Below are positions 10,205 to 21,877 of a DNA stretch of 64,000 bases, in pieces. Both the position numbers and the translations under genes were made by a program. This stretch comes from Trileptium ribeirensis (taxonomy: Eukaryota; Nematoda; Enoplea; Enoplida; Thoracostomopsidae), in contig JASANE010021189.1 in assembly GCA_030248225.1 (NCBI GenBank), positions 27,952-91,951 of the forward strand, written 5' to 3'. Positions within the stretch are counted from its first letter, which is position 1. Every line of letters begins with the position of its first letter. The notes beneath the pieces were generated by a model. It ran no database searches. It saw only the letters and a program-made list of their open reading frames with translations, and had not been told where the DNA came from.

Positions 10205-11091
10205 ATATAAACCTCTTATAAATTTGATACTTGTTTCATATACCCGTGCTTGGAAATATCATTCAAAAGAGACGCAGCTTGTGTAAACAAAAGAAAGAAC
10301 GAGGGCAAGGCGTAAAAGAAAAGGGCATAGTCCCTTCAAAGATGGCCAAAGTGCCAAGCGAAGTTCGGATTCGGACTCAATATGTCCGTCGAACGTATCG
10401 ATATGTAACAGGACCGTATTCGGTCGGCAGGGGGGAAAATAGCCTCTCTGGGGAGGGTCCATGCCAAATTTTTCCTAGGGTAGGGTGTTTTAAACGGTTC
10501 CCCTGGGTTCGGGGCATACTTTTCTGGAGTGTTCTAGGTATATTTAGGTCAGTCTCGACGAGGGGAATCTAATGAGGGTAACAAGCCGGTCATGGCGTTG
10601 GTTTGTGTATTTTCATGGGAAGGGGTACCTAAAAGTGGGCACAGCGGGACCGGTCCGGGCTCAAATTAAAGCCTCGGGTCTAAGGATCACGATGATATTT
10701 GTGTGATTAATACTCGTTAAGTTATTTAATTATATAACTGTATTTTATTGGTTTACTTACGTAGTTATTAGCTCATAAGTCCGCGGATCCGGATCGGATA
10801 TCCACGAACCCGGTCTCGTTCGAAAGACCGTAAAATTCTCTATAAGAAATGTTAAGTATTAAATTTTCGAATTCAAAACGGTTCCGGAGATATGGGCTGG
10901 AGCCGATACTTTCGATACCAAATTTTCCTAAATTTTCTAAATTTTGTTTCTTATCTCGACCAGCGAAAACGAACGCTGGTAAATAATATTTCATAGAGCA
11001 TCACAAGTTACCAGTGTGACGGTAACTATTGAACACTGGGAAATTTAAGATTTCGGATTTGGACTTATATTTTTCAAGAAATTTTCTCAAT

Positions 11092-11169
11092 TGCTGTTCG
11101 CTTTCGGGCGGACAGCCATATTTTTGCGGTCCTCATTCGTGAGAACGGTCGTGACGGGTATTCGTCACG
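11092..11169 (+). other. Cluster of three adjacent hairpins in module A
   Basis: First CTGTTCGC-TTTCGG-GCGGACAG (11,093-11,114), then CTCATTCGTGAG (about 11,132-11,143), then CGTGACG-GGTATT-CGTCACG (11,150-11,169). The copy at 46,790-46,868 has TTCGC-TATAGG-GCGAA, CTCACTCGTGAG and CGTGACG-GGTTTC-CGTCACG. The copy at 18,053-18,130 keeps CTGTTC/GAACAG but has weaker second and third hairpins. Some stem changes keep pairing. It looks like a structured RNA or a protein-binding end region; no known RNA family was recognised. Confidence 0.55.
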
Positions 11170-11504
11170 GCCAGCCTTTCCAACCAAAAATCAGAGTGAA
11201 CTTTGCGGTCCTACTACGCGGGGTAGGGTTATTGTCGCTTACATATACATATTGGGTTCAGCGGAGAGTCGTACCGTCCTATAAATTTCTTCAACTCGAG
11301 TATGGCAAGGGCTCGCCATACTCGCGATCTCAGCCTACAAAACACGACTTTACAAACACAAAAAATCCCTAGAATTTTCCTCACAAATCGCGCTAAACGA
11401 GACAAATTTTTCCCGATTTCTGGTGCCTTCAAACTGGTACATTCTAAAGTACAATAACAGATACAATTGTGATATCAATGACATGAAATTACGACAATCA
11501 GTTG

Positions 11505-12000
11505 CGCTTTTACGGCCAATCAAACAATTAATATACAGCAAATATAAGTTCATAATCAATGGTACAACATATCAATACAAGTGTAAGAATGGTACAAAAT
11601 TCCGGCAAATGTCGGCGCTTTTATGGCCTCTGCCAGCACAACATACGGTATATACATAACGATCATAAACGGTATGAAATTGTAACGAATGGCAGGCGCT
11701 TTTATGGCCTTTATAGTACAAAAAGTATGGTACGAATATGACACGACAATGATATCGATATATAGACATATATGTATCTTCGACTCTGAATGCCAAATGG
11801 TATATATACCTGAAAACATGTACAAACGGTTATGGTAACTCCAAAGGTATATACATACGCATGCAAATGTACGATATTATCATGGTAGTACGGATCAAAT
11901 ACATAGCAGGTGCCTTTATGGCCATCCAACAAATTACTCCAAAACAATGGTAATATATACGTATCTGCGATTTAAATACGCCAACGAGCCTTTATGGCCC
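11505..12000 (+). repeat. Degenerate sub-repeats with GCGCTTTTATGGCC words
   Basis: The word recurs near 11,514, 11,622, 11,696, 11,912 and 11,989, each within AT-rich sequence full of GGTACAA and ATACGG. Related words occur near 18,655, 47,402 and 47,478, so the array is part of module A rather than local. Confidence 0.5.
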
Positions 12001-12415
12001 TATTACCAATAATTACGTAACTATATACGTATATACGGCAATATGCTTCGTTAATGCGGCATCCTTAAAACGTTACTGACGATATCCCTTTGGATCACAA
12101 AAACTGTCGGCGGTGCGGGCCGAGATACGACAAAAATCTTTGATTCATAGCGAAATTGATGGACGTACAGGTTCATTCTTTGTGCTAAATATATATACAT
12201 ATATATACGGTTTACAAAATGGTGACGGCAGAGCTTCGCCGTCGCTACGTATCTACGGGAAGAATTCGACTTATATATTCGCTTGCTCGGAGAGGGGTTA
12301 CAGATTGGTTCTAAGCCCATTTATGTACATATTTCGGTGCCATGGTGGGTTTTGTAGCCGCCTGGGTTATTACTGTGGGGTGTTCTACGTTGGGGGCGTT
12401 CGCCACTAAATTCGA

Positions 12416-12810
12416 AAATGTTGGCCATTACGCTATGGCCAGGATTTTTGGGGAATTCGCCAAAATGTTGACCATTACAATGTGGACAGGATTACTTGGT
12501 ATTCGGAAAAATGTTGGCCATTGTACTGTGGACAAAATTATTGGTGTTCGAAAAAATGTTGACCATTACACTGTGGTCAGGATTATTGATGTTCGAAAAA
12601 ATGTTGACCATTACACTGTGGTCAGGATTATTTGTGTTCGAAAAAATGTTGACCACTACACTGTGGTCAGGTTTATTGGTGAGTTTCTAAATGTTGGCCA
12701 TTGGGGTGTGGCCAGGATTATCGTAAATGTTGGCCATTATTGTGTGGTCAAGATTATGGGTTTTCGATAAAAGTTTGCCATTAGGCTGTGGTCAGGATTA
12801 ATCCACCTCG
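12416..12810 (+). repeat. 45-bp minisatellite of hairpin units, nine copies
   Basis: Units begin AAATGTTG at about 12,416, 12,462, 12,508, 12,554, 12,599, 12,644, 12,689 and 12,725; the ninth (12,769) begins AAAGTTTG. Each holds an inverted repeat such as TGACCA-TTACACTG-TGGTCA or TGGCCA-TTGGGGTG-TGGCCA, followed by GGATTATT. Periods are 46, 46, 46, 45, 45, 45, 36 and 44. Other module A copies carry one such unit next to the terminus (near 19,175 and, reversed, near 53,930), so the array is an expansion in this copy. Since 45 is divisible by three, a repetitive open frame is created that is not a gene. Confidence 0.9.
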
Positions 12811-12836
12811 TAACGATCCGTATGGATCTGTTACAT

Positions 12837-15800
12837 ATACGCACATACATGCATGATCCTATGTCCTACGATATCGAAGACGAACGCTTAGTTTTCCTAG
12901 TAACAAAGTGTCATCACTCTTGGGTCGGGGTTTGGTGCTCCATGGGAATAGCTTTTTATCATACTCCAAAGATATATGTGTATGCACACGGTCATGTAGG
13001 GAAATTTTAAACTGCAAACGACAATGTACGCTATCACTTTTATTGTAGCTCTGCTCGAGCTTATCCGATGGCCAGCTCATCGGGACTTAGCATACCTAGG
13101 GTGACTGGCAAAGCCTGCCAATACGGCAAGGAATGCAACATACGAAACACAGATGGGATGGGGTTACCGATTTTGGATGGATAGAGAAAAGTAAGTTGGA
13201 TCTGACGTCCACTAATGATTGCTTTGAGCGAGTATCGCAATTTGTTCGCGTTCGATAACATGGTCCATGCTCGACACGGATATAAATATAACCGAAGAAT
13301 CTTCGGCGAAGATATATATATATGTATAGCTATACTTTCGAAGATTACTACTTGACTCAATTGGGTCCTAAAAATACTTTGTATACTTGTGCAGTTTTAG
13401 CATCTACACCCGTGAACCACTACGAACAATGGATGCGCAGCACGGAGTTCTAAATGTTCAACTTATAAGTCCCAGTAGAAAAAGATTGGGACCGAAATCT
13501 AACCTTTCAGTTTGTCCTAAGAGCAGTTTCCTAAGAAATATTTCCAACGTTTTGTACATTAAGTCTAACTTATCAAACGTGAGAAAAATAATATTTCGTT
13601 TTATCGGCGGAATTTTGTGTAAATTTGTACATCTTGATAAGGCATGAGATCGAGCCGAATCTAGGGAAAAGGTTCAGACTGGTATTTTCGGGCCAATTTA
13701 AAACCAACTAAATGTCTGAAATTAATTTCTGGTCCAACGCACTTCAGGGTTCCCAATCAAAAAACGCGGGTTGTCGCAACTTGATGCAAGAAGCTTAATG
13801 AAAAATCTCATCAGATTACAAAGTTTACTTTAGCGTTGTTCACTCCGGTTGTCTTACGAACGGAGGGGAACGTTTGTAAATACTCCCCTAAACTCGCAAG
13901 AAATTTTTCTATAACCGGCAAAGAGTTAGAGGCGTTGTCTCAGCTCTTAGTTGATAGTAATAAAATTGTTGCGAAAATAACCCAATGTCCTAAAAGTCTA
14001 ACCTGTGTAAATTTTCTTACGGGACTATTGGATCACTTAGGATCCAATGCTCACGAGTGTACTATATACAAATTTTGTTATGCGAATTCGCAAAGATGGA
14101 TCTTCGTACCACCGCAACGGTTGGCGACCCAGTGGGGAAACGTTATATACGGGTCTTCAACAACTGTTTTGTTGATTCGTCCCATATGTGATTTCTTAAG
14201 CTGACAGTTTGAATACTTAACTAGTCCTCCCTAGAACAAGGAATGCTACGGTTGAGCTCGCGAGCAGACCATTGTCGAAGCACGGAACCACTCTTGCGCT
14301 GTCCCCAATTTTTCACGATCTCCACCGGATGAAAATACTTAGCCTACTTAACTAGTTCCTACTCGGAACTAGTCCGAACTCGTCAATTTATCGGATAGTT
14401 GCGAAATCATGGTACTAGTGTAGTTCGGTTACGCTCCTAAGCTAACGATCCACGTGTTAAGGGCTTCCCAAAGAGTTATTTCAAGCAGGTTCTGTCCATC
14501 AATTTGCTCTATATAAATTGCACAGCTATATAATACGAATGCATGAATTCATATCATTTTCAGAGCATGGGAGCAGCGGTTAAAATTTTACTCAGCTAGT
14601 TAATAATCAATTTAAGACTAGACTTACGAGTGGCGATGCCTTGTGAGCCTTCGATACTGGTCCTAGGGTGCGTAGATTTTCGTCCGCTCGATGTTAAAGA
14701 CACTCCGGGGAAGAGCCTAATTTGCTATAGACATGTAACTAAAATTATCAGCGGTTTCTACCTATCGAGACGGATTTGTATTACAAAATCCAACGGTCAC
14801 TGCAACCGTGGAGCAGTCTCTTCATAAAGTTTGACCTAGGTTATGATGCCAATTCGATCAATTACTCCGTCACGACCGAGATCTTCGGTCCAACATACCA
14901 AACACATGGAGCAAACCTAAAATTTCGAATTACGACCGATTTTGCCAGCCTTTCTCTGTGAGAATTTACAGGATGGATTCGTCCTACTCATTCGATTTTT
15001 GAGAACCGGATTGCCGGTCCTTTCAAAAGTTGAACCCTGGTAAATATATTTCTTTTCAGCGACGGCGTATCGTAGCTGTCGTGCTGCCTTGATGTTAAAT
15101 ACACAGATACAAGAGTAAGAAACGAAACATGTTATAACTGTGAATCTAAAGCTAAAGCCAAGTACAATAGTAAAACTAAACCCACCTAGTTGAGAGTCAC
15201 TGCGCAAATATGTCTAAAAAAATGAGCGGCTTCTGCACTGCTCGTGCTTAAATTTATTATAATTTTTGAACGGCCAGAGATTTTATTGGCTTAATAACGT
15301 AAATAGAAGGCCTAACGGGTCTTTATTTGGGAAATAAAAAACATTTAAAAGGAATGTTGATTTATAACCAATTGAAATTTTAGGAGGAGGTGAGCTCCTT
15401 TTGAATCACCGCGCAAACGAACCCTGTTAAATTCATTCAACCTTAGGGTCGTATTTGATTGTAGAAACCTGACTCTACAACTCAGTGAAATTTGAACAAA
15501 ATTCCTGGAGGGAATTCTGAAATATGTCAATTTTAGCTCACAGTGGTGGCGTCCCACTTTCAAGCCGTCGGCTCATGGACTCGATTGAATATTGCTCGAA
15601 TTCACGGTCTTATTCAAAAGCACATGTCTCTACCTAAGATCAAATAAAATTTCAGCAAAATTCCTGGAGGAAATTTTGCACAAGATATGATTATTGATCT
15701 TGAGTTCCTAATAATAAATATTCAAGGTACTACTTCGTAACTGCATGAATAGGATATATGTAAAATCATGAATAGCGTTGCTTAATCATAGTCGAAATCG

Positions 15801-15965
15801 AAAAGTTCGCTAAGGATAGTATGTTTTGTTCAAAATGTGTATACGAGGAATAGTTTAATTTAACCTCGGTCGGCTCATATTGACTTCCTAACACCTAATT
15901 CGACTCACGGAATCATGTAAAATCGTTCTAGAGCTACCACAGCGTTCTATTTATACCCTAACTCA
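12837..15965 (+). repeat. Large non-coding repeat, module B, copy 1
   Basis: Blocks in this stretch recur at 33.7-36.1 kb, in part at 43.75-44.95 kb, and on the opposite strand at 57.1-54.85 kb. Examples: ATCGAGCCGAATC.AGGGAAAA (13,650 and 33,902), AGAAATGCT/GGAATGCT...CCGAAGCA (14,240 and 34,590), AAAGATTGGGACC (13,482 and reversed 56,733), TTATCCGATGGCCAG (13,060 and reversed 57,107). No coding region was recognised. It directly follows the terminus of module A. Confidence 0.7.
15498..15677 (+). repeat. Sub-repeats with a CCTGGAGG inverted repeat
   Basis: AAAATTCCTGGAGGGAATTC (from 15,498) and AAAATTCCTGGAGGAAATTT (from 15,657) are two near-palindromic words about 157 bp apart. Relatives appear at 44,019, 44,179, 44,343 and 44,491, again about 150-160 bp apart. 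They mark a sub-repeat inside module B. Confidence 0.6.
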
Positions 15966-16229
15966 TGACCGGGGGTTTGAGAATCACTTCAGCTCACAAA
16001 AGCCTCATGGGCTTTCACGGTTCACCCTCGACATGGACCCAAGGCCTGACTTCATGTGAACACGGCAGGGATGAGGACCGGCCAGCGGTATGGCTTGCTC
16101 TAGACAAAGCAATACGAATTGTTACTACTGCCTCGACAGCCTGGATATATACCAACATACACACGACTCGGTCCACATCCATGGCATCCACTCTACCACC
16201 TACCATACGCCAGTACCATTCCCCAACTA

Positions 16230-17219
16230 TATATTAAACTTAATTTTAATAGTAATTAAAAATTTACTTAATGAATATAACTTACCTATATTAAGTATGG
16301 TAAGTGTATTAGCTTATTATTAAGTGCCTTCCAGACAAATATATAAATAACCCCAGATATAAAAATAACCCTATATTTATGTATTAAATTATATTACTTC
16401 ATCATTTATATATAAATAATTTCTTAAAACTATATTATTATTAAATTTATAATTAATATTTACTTAATATATTAAAACATATTTATAGACACACAGATAT
16501 ATAAAATCACATATTTACACATAATTTTATTATAAATACTTTCTGATATATAAATATATACATTTAATTCTTAATAAATTTAATATTAATGTTTACTTAA
16601 TTAATAGATATATTTACTATAAATTTTATACTAGTCGGTAGTGGAACTACATTTGTGAGCGGAGCTTGGGCTGTGGTATTACGAATGTACTCAATTTTAT
16701 GTTTTTCAAATAACTACATTGCATAGGGCATACGTAAGGCTTTATCATTGGTAAAAATATTATATTTGAATTCTTCGACCCAAAAAAACCCTATAATGGT
16801 TTGATCGAAACGATTCTATTTCAATAAATCACACAAATATTGCAAAATTCTCTATTTTAGCTGCATAAAATTAACTAATTAGCTAATTACTAATTAACCA
16901 CTCAAATTTTTTTAATCCCAAATATCAGGTGCACACTCTGACATGATAGGCTTTCAAACAAAATAAGTTTTTTTAAAATCGGTTCAGTGGTTCTTGAGAT
17001 CCGTCGGACCGAACGAACGAACGAACGGACATCGACTTTTTTGGTGACAGACAGAAAATAAAAACGCTTCGCTCAATTGAAATAAATACATCCGCCAGAA
17101 GGCAGACGCAATCCTTATTTTATATCAAGTTAATATTAATACTGTTAACTAACCTTGTTTATTTAATAAATATACATAAATAAATTTAATATTAAATACT
17201 TGTATTTTATTCTCCTTAT
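16230..17219. other. AT-rich linker between module B and module A
   Basis: Very AT-rich with TATATAAATA-like words and no gene. At about 16,960-17,060 a stretch contains CGGTTCAGTGGTTCTTGAGA and a short GAAC tetranucleotide run, of a type common in animal non-coding repeats. A similar AT-rich stretch precedes module A at 45.28-45.89 kb. Confidence 0.5.
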
Positions 17220-19246
17220 AGACCTATATACAAAGATATATACTTTTACATTTGGCACCGACGTCTGTGTAAACAAAGCGTCGAAAAGCAAACAAATACG
17301 AGTCCAACGGTATAAAATTGGGTCCCATTCTCTCGAACTCCTCCGGGGAACCAAACGAGGCCGTCGGATTTGGGTTCGGCTCCTCCAGCCGAGCGTTTTG
17401 ATAACCGACGCATCGATTTCAGACCAAAAAGGGGAACCGAGCTCTTGGGCAAGCCCATCGCGACTTACGATAGAATATTCGACGACTCTAGGGGCTTTCA
17501 GCGGGATCGGTTTGTTTTTATGTGTGGCATGAGGCATATTTTTTGTGTCGGATTTAGCGAGGGGAACACAACGATAGGTAACATGCCCCTCGGAAAAAAT
17601 CTCCCAATTTTCATGGGGTTACGGTACCAAGATTCATACAGCGGGCTCAAATGAAACCTTATAGTTTGTGGAACCCAAAAATATGTATATATATACGTAA
17701 AATAATTATTAAAATAACTTATTAATTCTAATTAACTCATTTTTCTAATTTTCGAGGGTATTCCCAATTATCCTTTAATAAGTCCGTGGGCCCCAATTGG
17801 CTTTGCACGGGGCCGATATCATTGAAAAATCCAAAAAATTTCGTACCAGAAAAATACGCCCGCATCAACGATTTCTCAACGGTCCGGAGTTGTGAACCGG
17901 ATCCGCCAAGACCGTCAATTCCGAGGATTAAGAATTGAGACTTTAAATTTATTTTATTTCTTTAAGTTTTCCAGTGTGAACAGTAAAACGGAACACTGGG
18001 GAAATTGAGATTTTACGTTTCCTACTATAACTTTGCAGATTTTCACTTTATTGCTGTTCCTTTTACGGCGAACAGCCATAAATTTTTTGGCTTCTTACTT
18101 GTGGGGACGGTCGGGACCGACATTTCTTACCTAAATTGGTTAACTTTTCCCACTCCTATAACGGAGGGCCATGCCATTTTTGCCTACAGGCTAGAGTTGG
18201 ATAAGAGTCGCAAGACTCTGTCAATAATTCTCGGCTCAGGAATGGTAAGGTACCACGCCGTACCTCACCAAAATCGGCCGGTCGGCTAAATACACTAATA
18301 ACAACGGATAATAATTATAACCATACATGTAGAAACATAATCAATACGATTTCAGGGTCAATACGATTACAATCAATATCAATGAACGAATACGGTGTGT
18401 CGAAACCGGTAATGTACGATAAGGTACCTCACACTACCCGATCGACCGCCAACATATTAACAGTTTATACCGTAATGGTAAGGGTCATGCAGGCTTCGCA
18501 TGCCGGTGCAAGTACCAGTAACAATAGACAATACAATAGGGTACACATGATAAATGGCCACAAGGGTACTATCAAATCAATACAATTATAGCAATAGAAT
18601 GGTATGCGGCAGTTATATTCACACAATTATAGCAATAATGATATATGTAAACGTGCCTTTATGGCAACAACAGATGACAATTATCATGATGGAATGACAT
18701 ACAACAAAAGTGGTACAATCAATTTCATACAATTATATATAGCAATGGGGATACACGAAAGCGATAATGGTATGATGTAAAGGTACTAATGGTAATGGTA
18801 CTGTGCATAAATATAATATACTTATGGTAATGATCAACGGTACAGAACATGGTAATGGTATCTAAGTACAATACATACAGCAGCGATATCAAGGCACCAT
18901 AATGATACAAATTATAGTGAAGGTAACAATTCATAGCAAAGGTACAATAAGGTATGCGACACATGCTAGCAACAAATACTCATACAAATAATATTGATCC
19001 GTACGATCAGCTCCCTCGTAAGGTTACGTCGACATGTTACCTAGGCTTACACGGGTGAAGCCGTCGGTTACTAAACCTTATACACACGCACAGGTGTAGG
19101 AAAGAATCTTCAAGTTCATTCAGAACCCGCTATCCCTGGCGAATTAATTTCTATGGCGATTTGTGGCCAAACGTCGTAAATGTTGTCCATTAGGTTGCGG
19201 CAAGGATTAAAAACTCTCGTAACGATCCAGCATGTATCCGTTGCAT
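17220..19246 (+). repeat. Large non-coding repeat, module A, copy 2
   Basis: Carries GGGTCCCATTCTCTCG, AAAAAGGGGAACCGAGCTC with GGGCAAGCCCATCG, AAGTCCGTGG, the CTGTTCC...GAACAG hairpin at 18,053-18,073, TGCCTTTATGGC words, and the terminus CTCGTAACGATCCAGCATG near 19,216. It is more diverged than the copies at 10.2 and 45.9 kb. The unit from the end of copy 1 to the end of this copy would be about 6.4 kb. Confidence 0.65.
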
Positions 19247-19375
19247 AAGTATGGCGTGGCGCCCGTACTCCGCAATAACACGTCAGGAAGCAAAGAATAG
19301 TGTTATGTGAAAATGGGTCGATATATTTTATTTGGACCCACGGCGCCCCTCAAAGAGAGTCGCCTGAGTACATCA

Positions 19376-19505
19376 AAGTTGTAGGTCTTGATGAGGGATT
19401 TCACAAAGATGGTGGTCATTCTTCACTGCGAACCTTCTATCTCGAGATATAGGACGCGAAATATAAATACCCGGGCGGCTAAATTTCAAAAATGTGACCG
19501 TTTGA
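19376..19505 (+). repeat. Short dispersed repeat, copy 1
   Basis: The words GTTGTAGGTCTTGATGAG, CCTTCTATCTCGAGATATAG and GGCTAAATTTCAAAAATGTG match the 32,040-32,150 stretch in order and orientation, differing by scattered changes. Function unknown. Confidence 0.65.
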
Positions 19506-19799
19506 CTCGGAAGCAAAAACTTATGCGTTCCCCAAAGAATGAACCAGTGTGACGAAGTTGAACGCAAGAAAAGACCAATTGATCAAAGGACTAAGAGGCC
19601 GGTGTGAATGCTGCTCTGCAGACGAAAAAGACGACACACCAAGAATGAGCAGCCCGTTTACACCATAAAAGCTAAAACTATGACTTAGCGAAATCACCGG
19701 ACCACCAGCAATCAGATGAGAAAAAATGAATATGTGGAAAAGGAGAAGAACAACTACTCAAAGCTATCAACGCTAGACAATAAAATGGCCTTTGGAGAA

Positions 19800-20720
19800 A
19801 AGCCACCATGATTCCTATCAAGAAACCAAGCAATCCTGTTGACAAACCTGCATCATATTAGCCTGATACATTTATGGCAAAGTTGATGGAGCGCATGCTA
19901 CAAGAACGAATCATATACATTTTGGAAACGGTAACCTGCTCAGCAACAGCCATGCAGGATTCAGAGCACTGCGATCAACGGATCATCAGTGCCTGCAAAT
20001 CAGTCAGGATATAAAGGATGACTTTAATCAAAAACACTCGAAACATAGCGTAATGGTCCGGGTCGACTTTCAAAAAGTATTTGGTACAATATAGAAGCTA
20101 GACCATTACGGAAAACTGATGGAAATGGGTCCGCTAAACTGAAATGTTCTCAGTGGATGATGAATAGTACCGCCCGAGTGAGATAATAAGATAGGGGGTG
20201 CAAAAACAGATATAGACAATTCGAAGATGGCGTACTGCAAGGCGCATCCCTCTAGCCTACATTATTCTCTTTGGGTATAACACGAAGGCTCAAACGAAAC
20301 CGATGTAATCATGCGGAAGTTGGTAGATGTCATACATGAGTGGTCAAAAAATTGGAAGCTGTATATAAATCCAGACAAGACAGAAACGACACTATTGACG
20401 AATTCAAACACTGTGAACAATTAGAAATCCGTACTAGAACTGGACGGGAAATTCAATGCTAAAATACTAGATAGTATACGACGGACAGCTCGCATCACGA
20501 CACCGAATACACACCATCGTTAAAAATGAAGTCAAGAACCACAGTAGTGCAGGCTACGCGAGCGCACCTGGGAAAATAATGCAAAAGAGGTGAGTATTCT
20601 GTTCCTAATGTACATGCGCTAAGCAGCTGACTATTGCGCAGCAGCTTGGGCAAAATCGACATCGCCATTGCTGATAAACAAGACTTAAATCGCACAAAAC
20701 ATGGCAGCAAACAGCATACG
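19800..20720 (+). pseudogene. LINE reverse transcriptase, decayed, 5' part
   Basis: Read across frames: IPIKKPSNPVDKPASY, FMAKLMERMLQERIIYILE, a QAGFRALRSTDHQ-like block, VMVRVDFQKVF (catalytic Asp), RVRYNKIGGAKTD, DGVLQGAS, then WSKNWKLYINPDKTETTLL, and AADYCAAAW. This is the series of a non-LTR retrotransposon polymerase with fingers, palm and the region beyond it. Many stops and shifts make it a relic. The order continues at 22,590, after the Merlin-type insertion, with the segment that normally follows. Confidence 0.75.
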
Positions 20721-20879
20721 ACCATTTTCCGAAAAAAAATTTTTTCATTTTTTCTTTTTTATCCAATGGTCCCACCTGTGAAACGTCACTTGAAAATTTT
20801 GAAAAAAAATTTTGCAAAATAGACATGATGCACCTAGATCGATCCAGCATTACAGGAGAAACTCAATGGTACCATTCAT

Positions 20880-21773
20880 ATGTTCACAAGTACATATGAA
20901 GATACTATTGTTCTGCTTGCACAATGGAAAATTATCGCTAACAACCAACAATATACATGTGGCGACGCGATGTATTTGGCTGCGCGTAATGACCTCGCGC
21001 GGTTTGACAAGTACGAATTAGGCTGTAAAAATTGCAGAGCCAAATTATCTATTCGAAGTGGCTCATTTTTTGTCGGTCACCGGATCACATTGGAAACGAC
21101 ACTCTTGATCATTTTCCGCTACATCAACAAACTGGCGTGAAACTTCATTCGCTTGCAAACAGGGGTCGCCACAGATACCATTACGAACTGGTACAACTAC
21201 TGTAGGGATGTCGCTGTGGCTTACGAATGTGATCATTGGCAAAACAGCATGTTGGGTAGCCCCGGTATCGACGTAGAAGTTGACGAGTCGAAGTTTTTTC
21301 GACAAAAATACAACCGCGGCATGCCACGTCGTCAGCATGGTTGGGTGGTGGGCATGATTGAACGACAAACGGGCAAGTGTCTACTGTTCCACGTCCCCAA
21401 TCGCACCATCAACACAATCATGCCTCTAATATTTCAACATAACCGACAGGGAACCCGCATCATCACCGACAGCTTCCAGACCTACATCCAAGAACTGAGC
21501 AGCCTACCTAGCCCCCAGCAATATAATCACGCCACGGTCAACCACCATAATCGCCAATTCCTTAATCCTGACAATCCCGACGCCCATACGTGAAACAATG
21601 ATGGTCTCTGGGGAAATTTGAAAACCTTCATTCGGCGACGCCAAGGTGTTCCTCATAGCCTATTCCAGCGAACCCTTATTGAATTTCAATTCAATGGCGA
21701 CGACAATTCGCTGAAAATATTGTCGGGACACTCATTGCCCAAATCGGAAACATGTATCGCGTTTAGAGGTTAG
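20880..21773 (+). pseudogene. Merlin/IS1595-like (ISXO2-type) transposase
   Basis: One frame holds the whole gene, with stops only at 21,138 and 21,591. The N-terminal zinc ribbon retains CG...CKNC followed by AKLSIRSGSFF. The DDE domain shows VEVDESKFFRQKY (first catalytic residue region), GWVVGMIER, ITDSFQTY (second Asp), HATVNH and the end block DGLWGNLKTFIRRRQG. In relatives the last block reads HTN.IEG.W; here a TGA precedes it and the glutamate position reads Asp (NNDGLWG), so the third catalytic residue seems lost. The family cuts and pastes DNA. About 297 codons fits the family's usual length. Confidence 0.85.
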
Positions 21774-21855
21774 TTCCAATGTCTGTAATACGTTTTCTTA
21801 TAGAGTTCTAGATTAAGCCTAACAAAATAAGCCTAAGACTAAGCCTTAGACAAAG

Positions 21856-21877
21856 CCGGGGGACTACCGCCCCCCGG
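21856..21877. other. GC-rich hairpin next to a C tract
   Basis: CCGGGGG (21,856-21,862) and CCCCCGG (21,871-21,877) pair perfectly around an 8-base loop, followed by a run of nine or more C. It lies about 85 bases after the transposase stop and may belong to the 3' end of that element. Confidence 0.6.

Larger units (their letters stand above)
10205..12836 (+). repeat. Large non-coding repeat, module A, copy 1
   Basis: Shares blocks in the same order with 17.2-19.25 kb and 45.9-47.83 kb: GATGGCCAAAGTGCCA and CGGATTCGGACTCAAT (near 10,340 and 46,012), AAGACCGTAAAATTCTCTAT (10,823 and 46,510), a hairpin cluster near 11.1 kb, words of the type GCGCTTTTATGGCC, and the end CTCGTAACGATCC...ATGGATCTGTTACA. 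There is no coding capacity. The common end suggests a defined terminus of a large transposable element, perhaps a very long LTR or a non-autonomous element. Confidence 0.75.

Noticed and set aside
12342..12770. 142-codon open frame of repeated NVDHYTVVRII-like units
   Set aside because: It arises because the 45-bp minisatellite unit is divisible by three; an overlapping second frame is equally repetitive.
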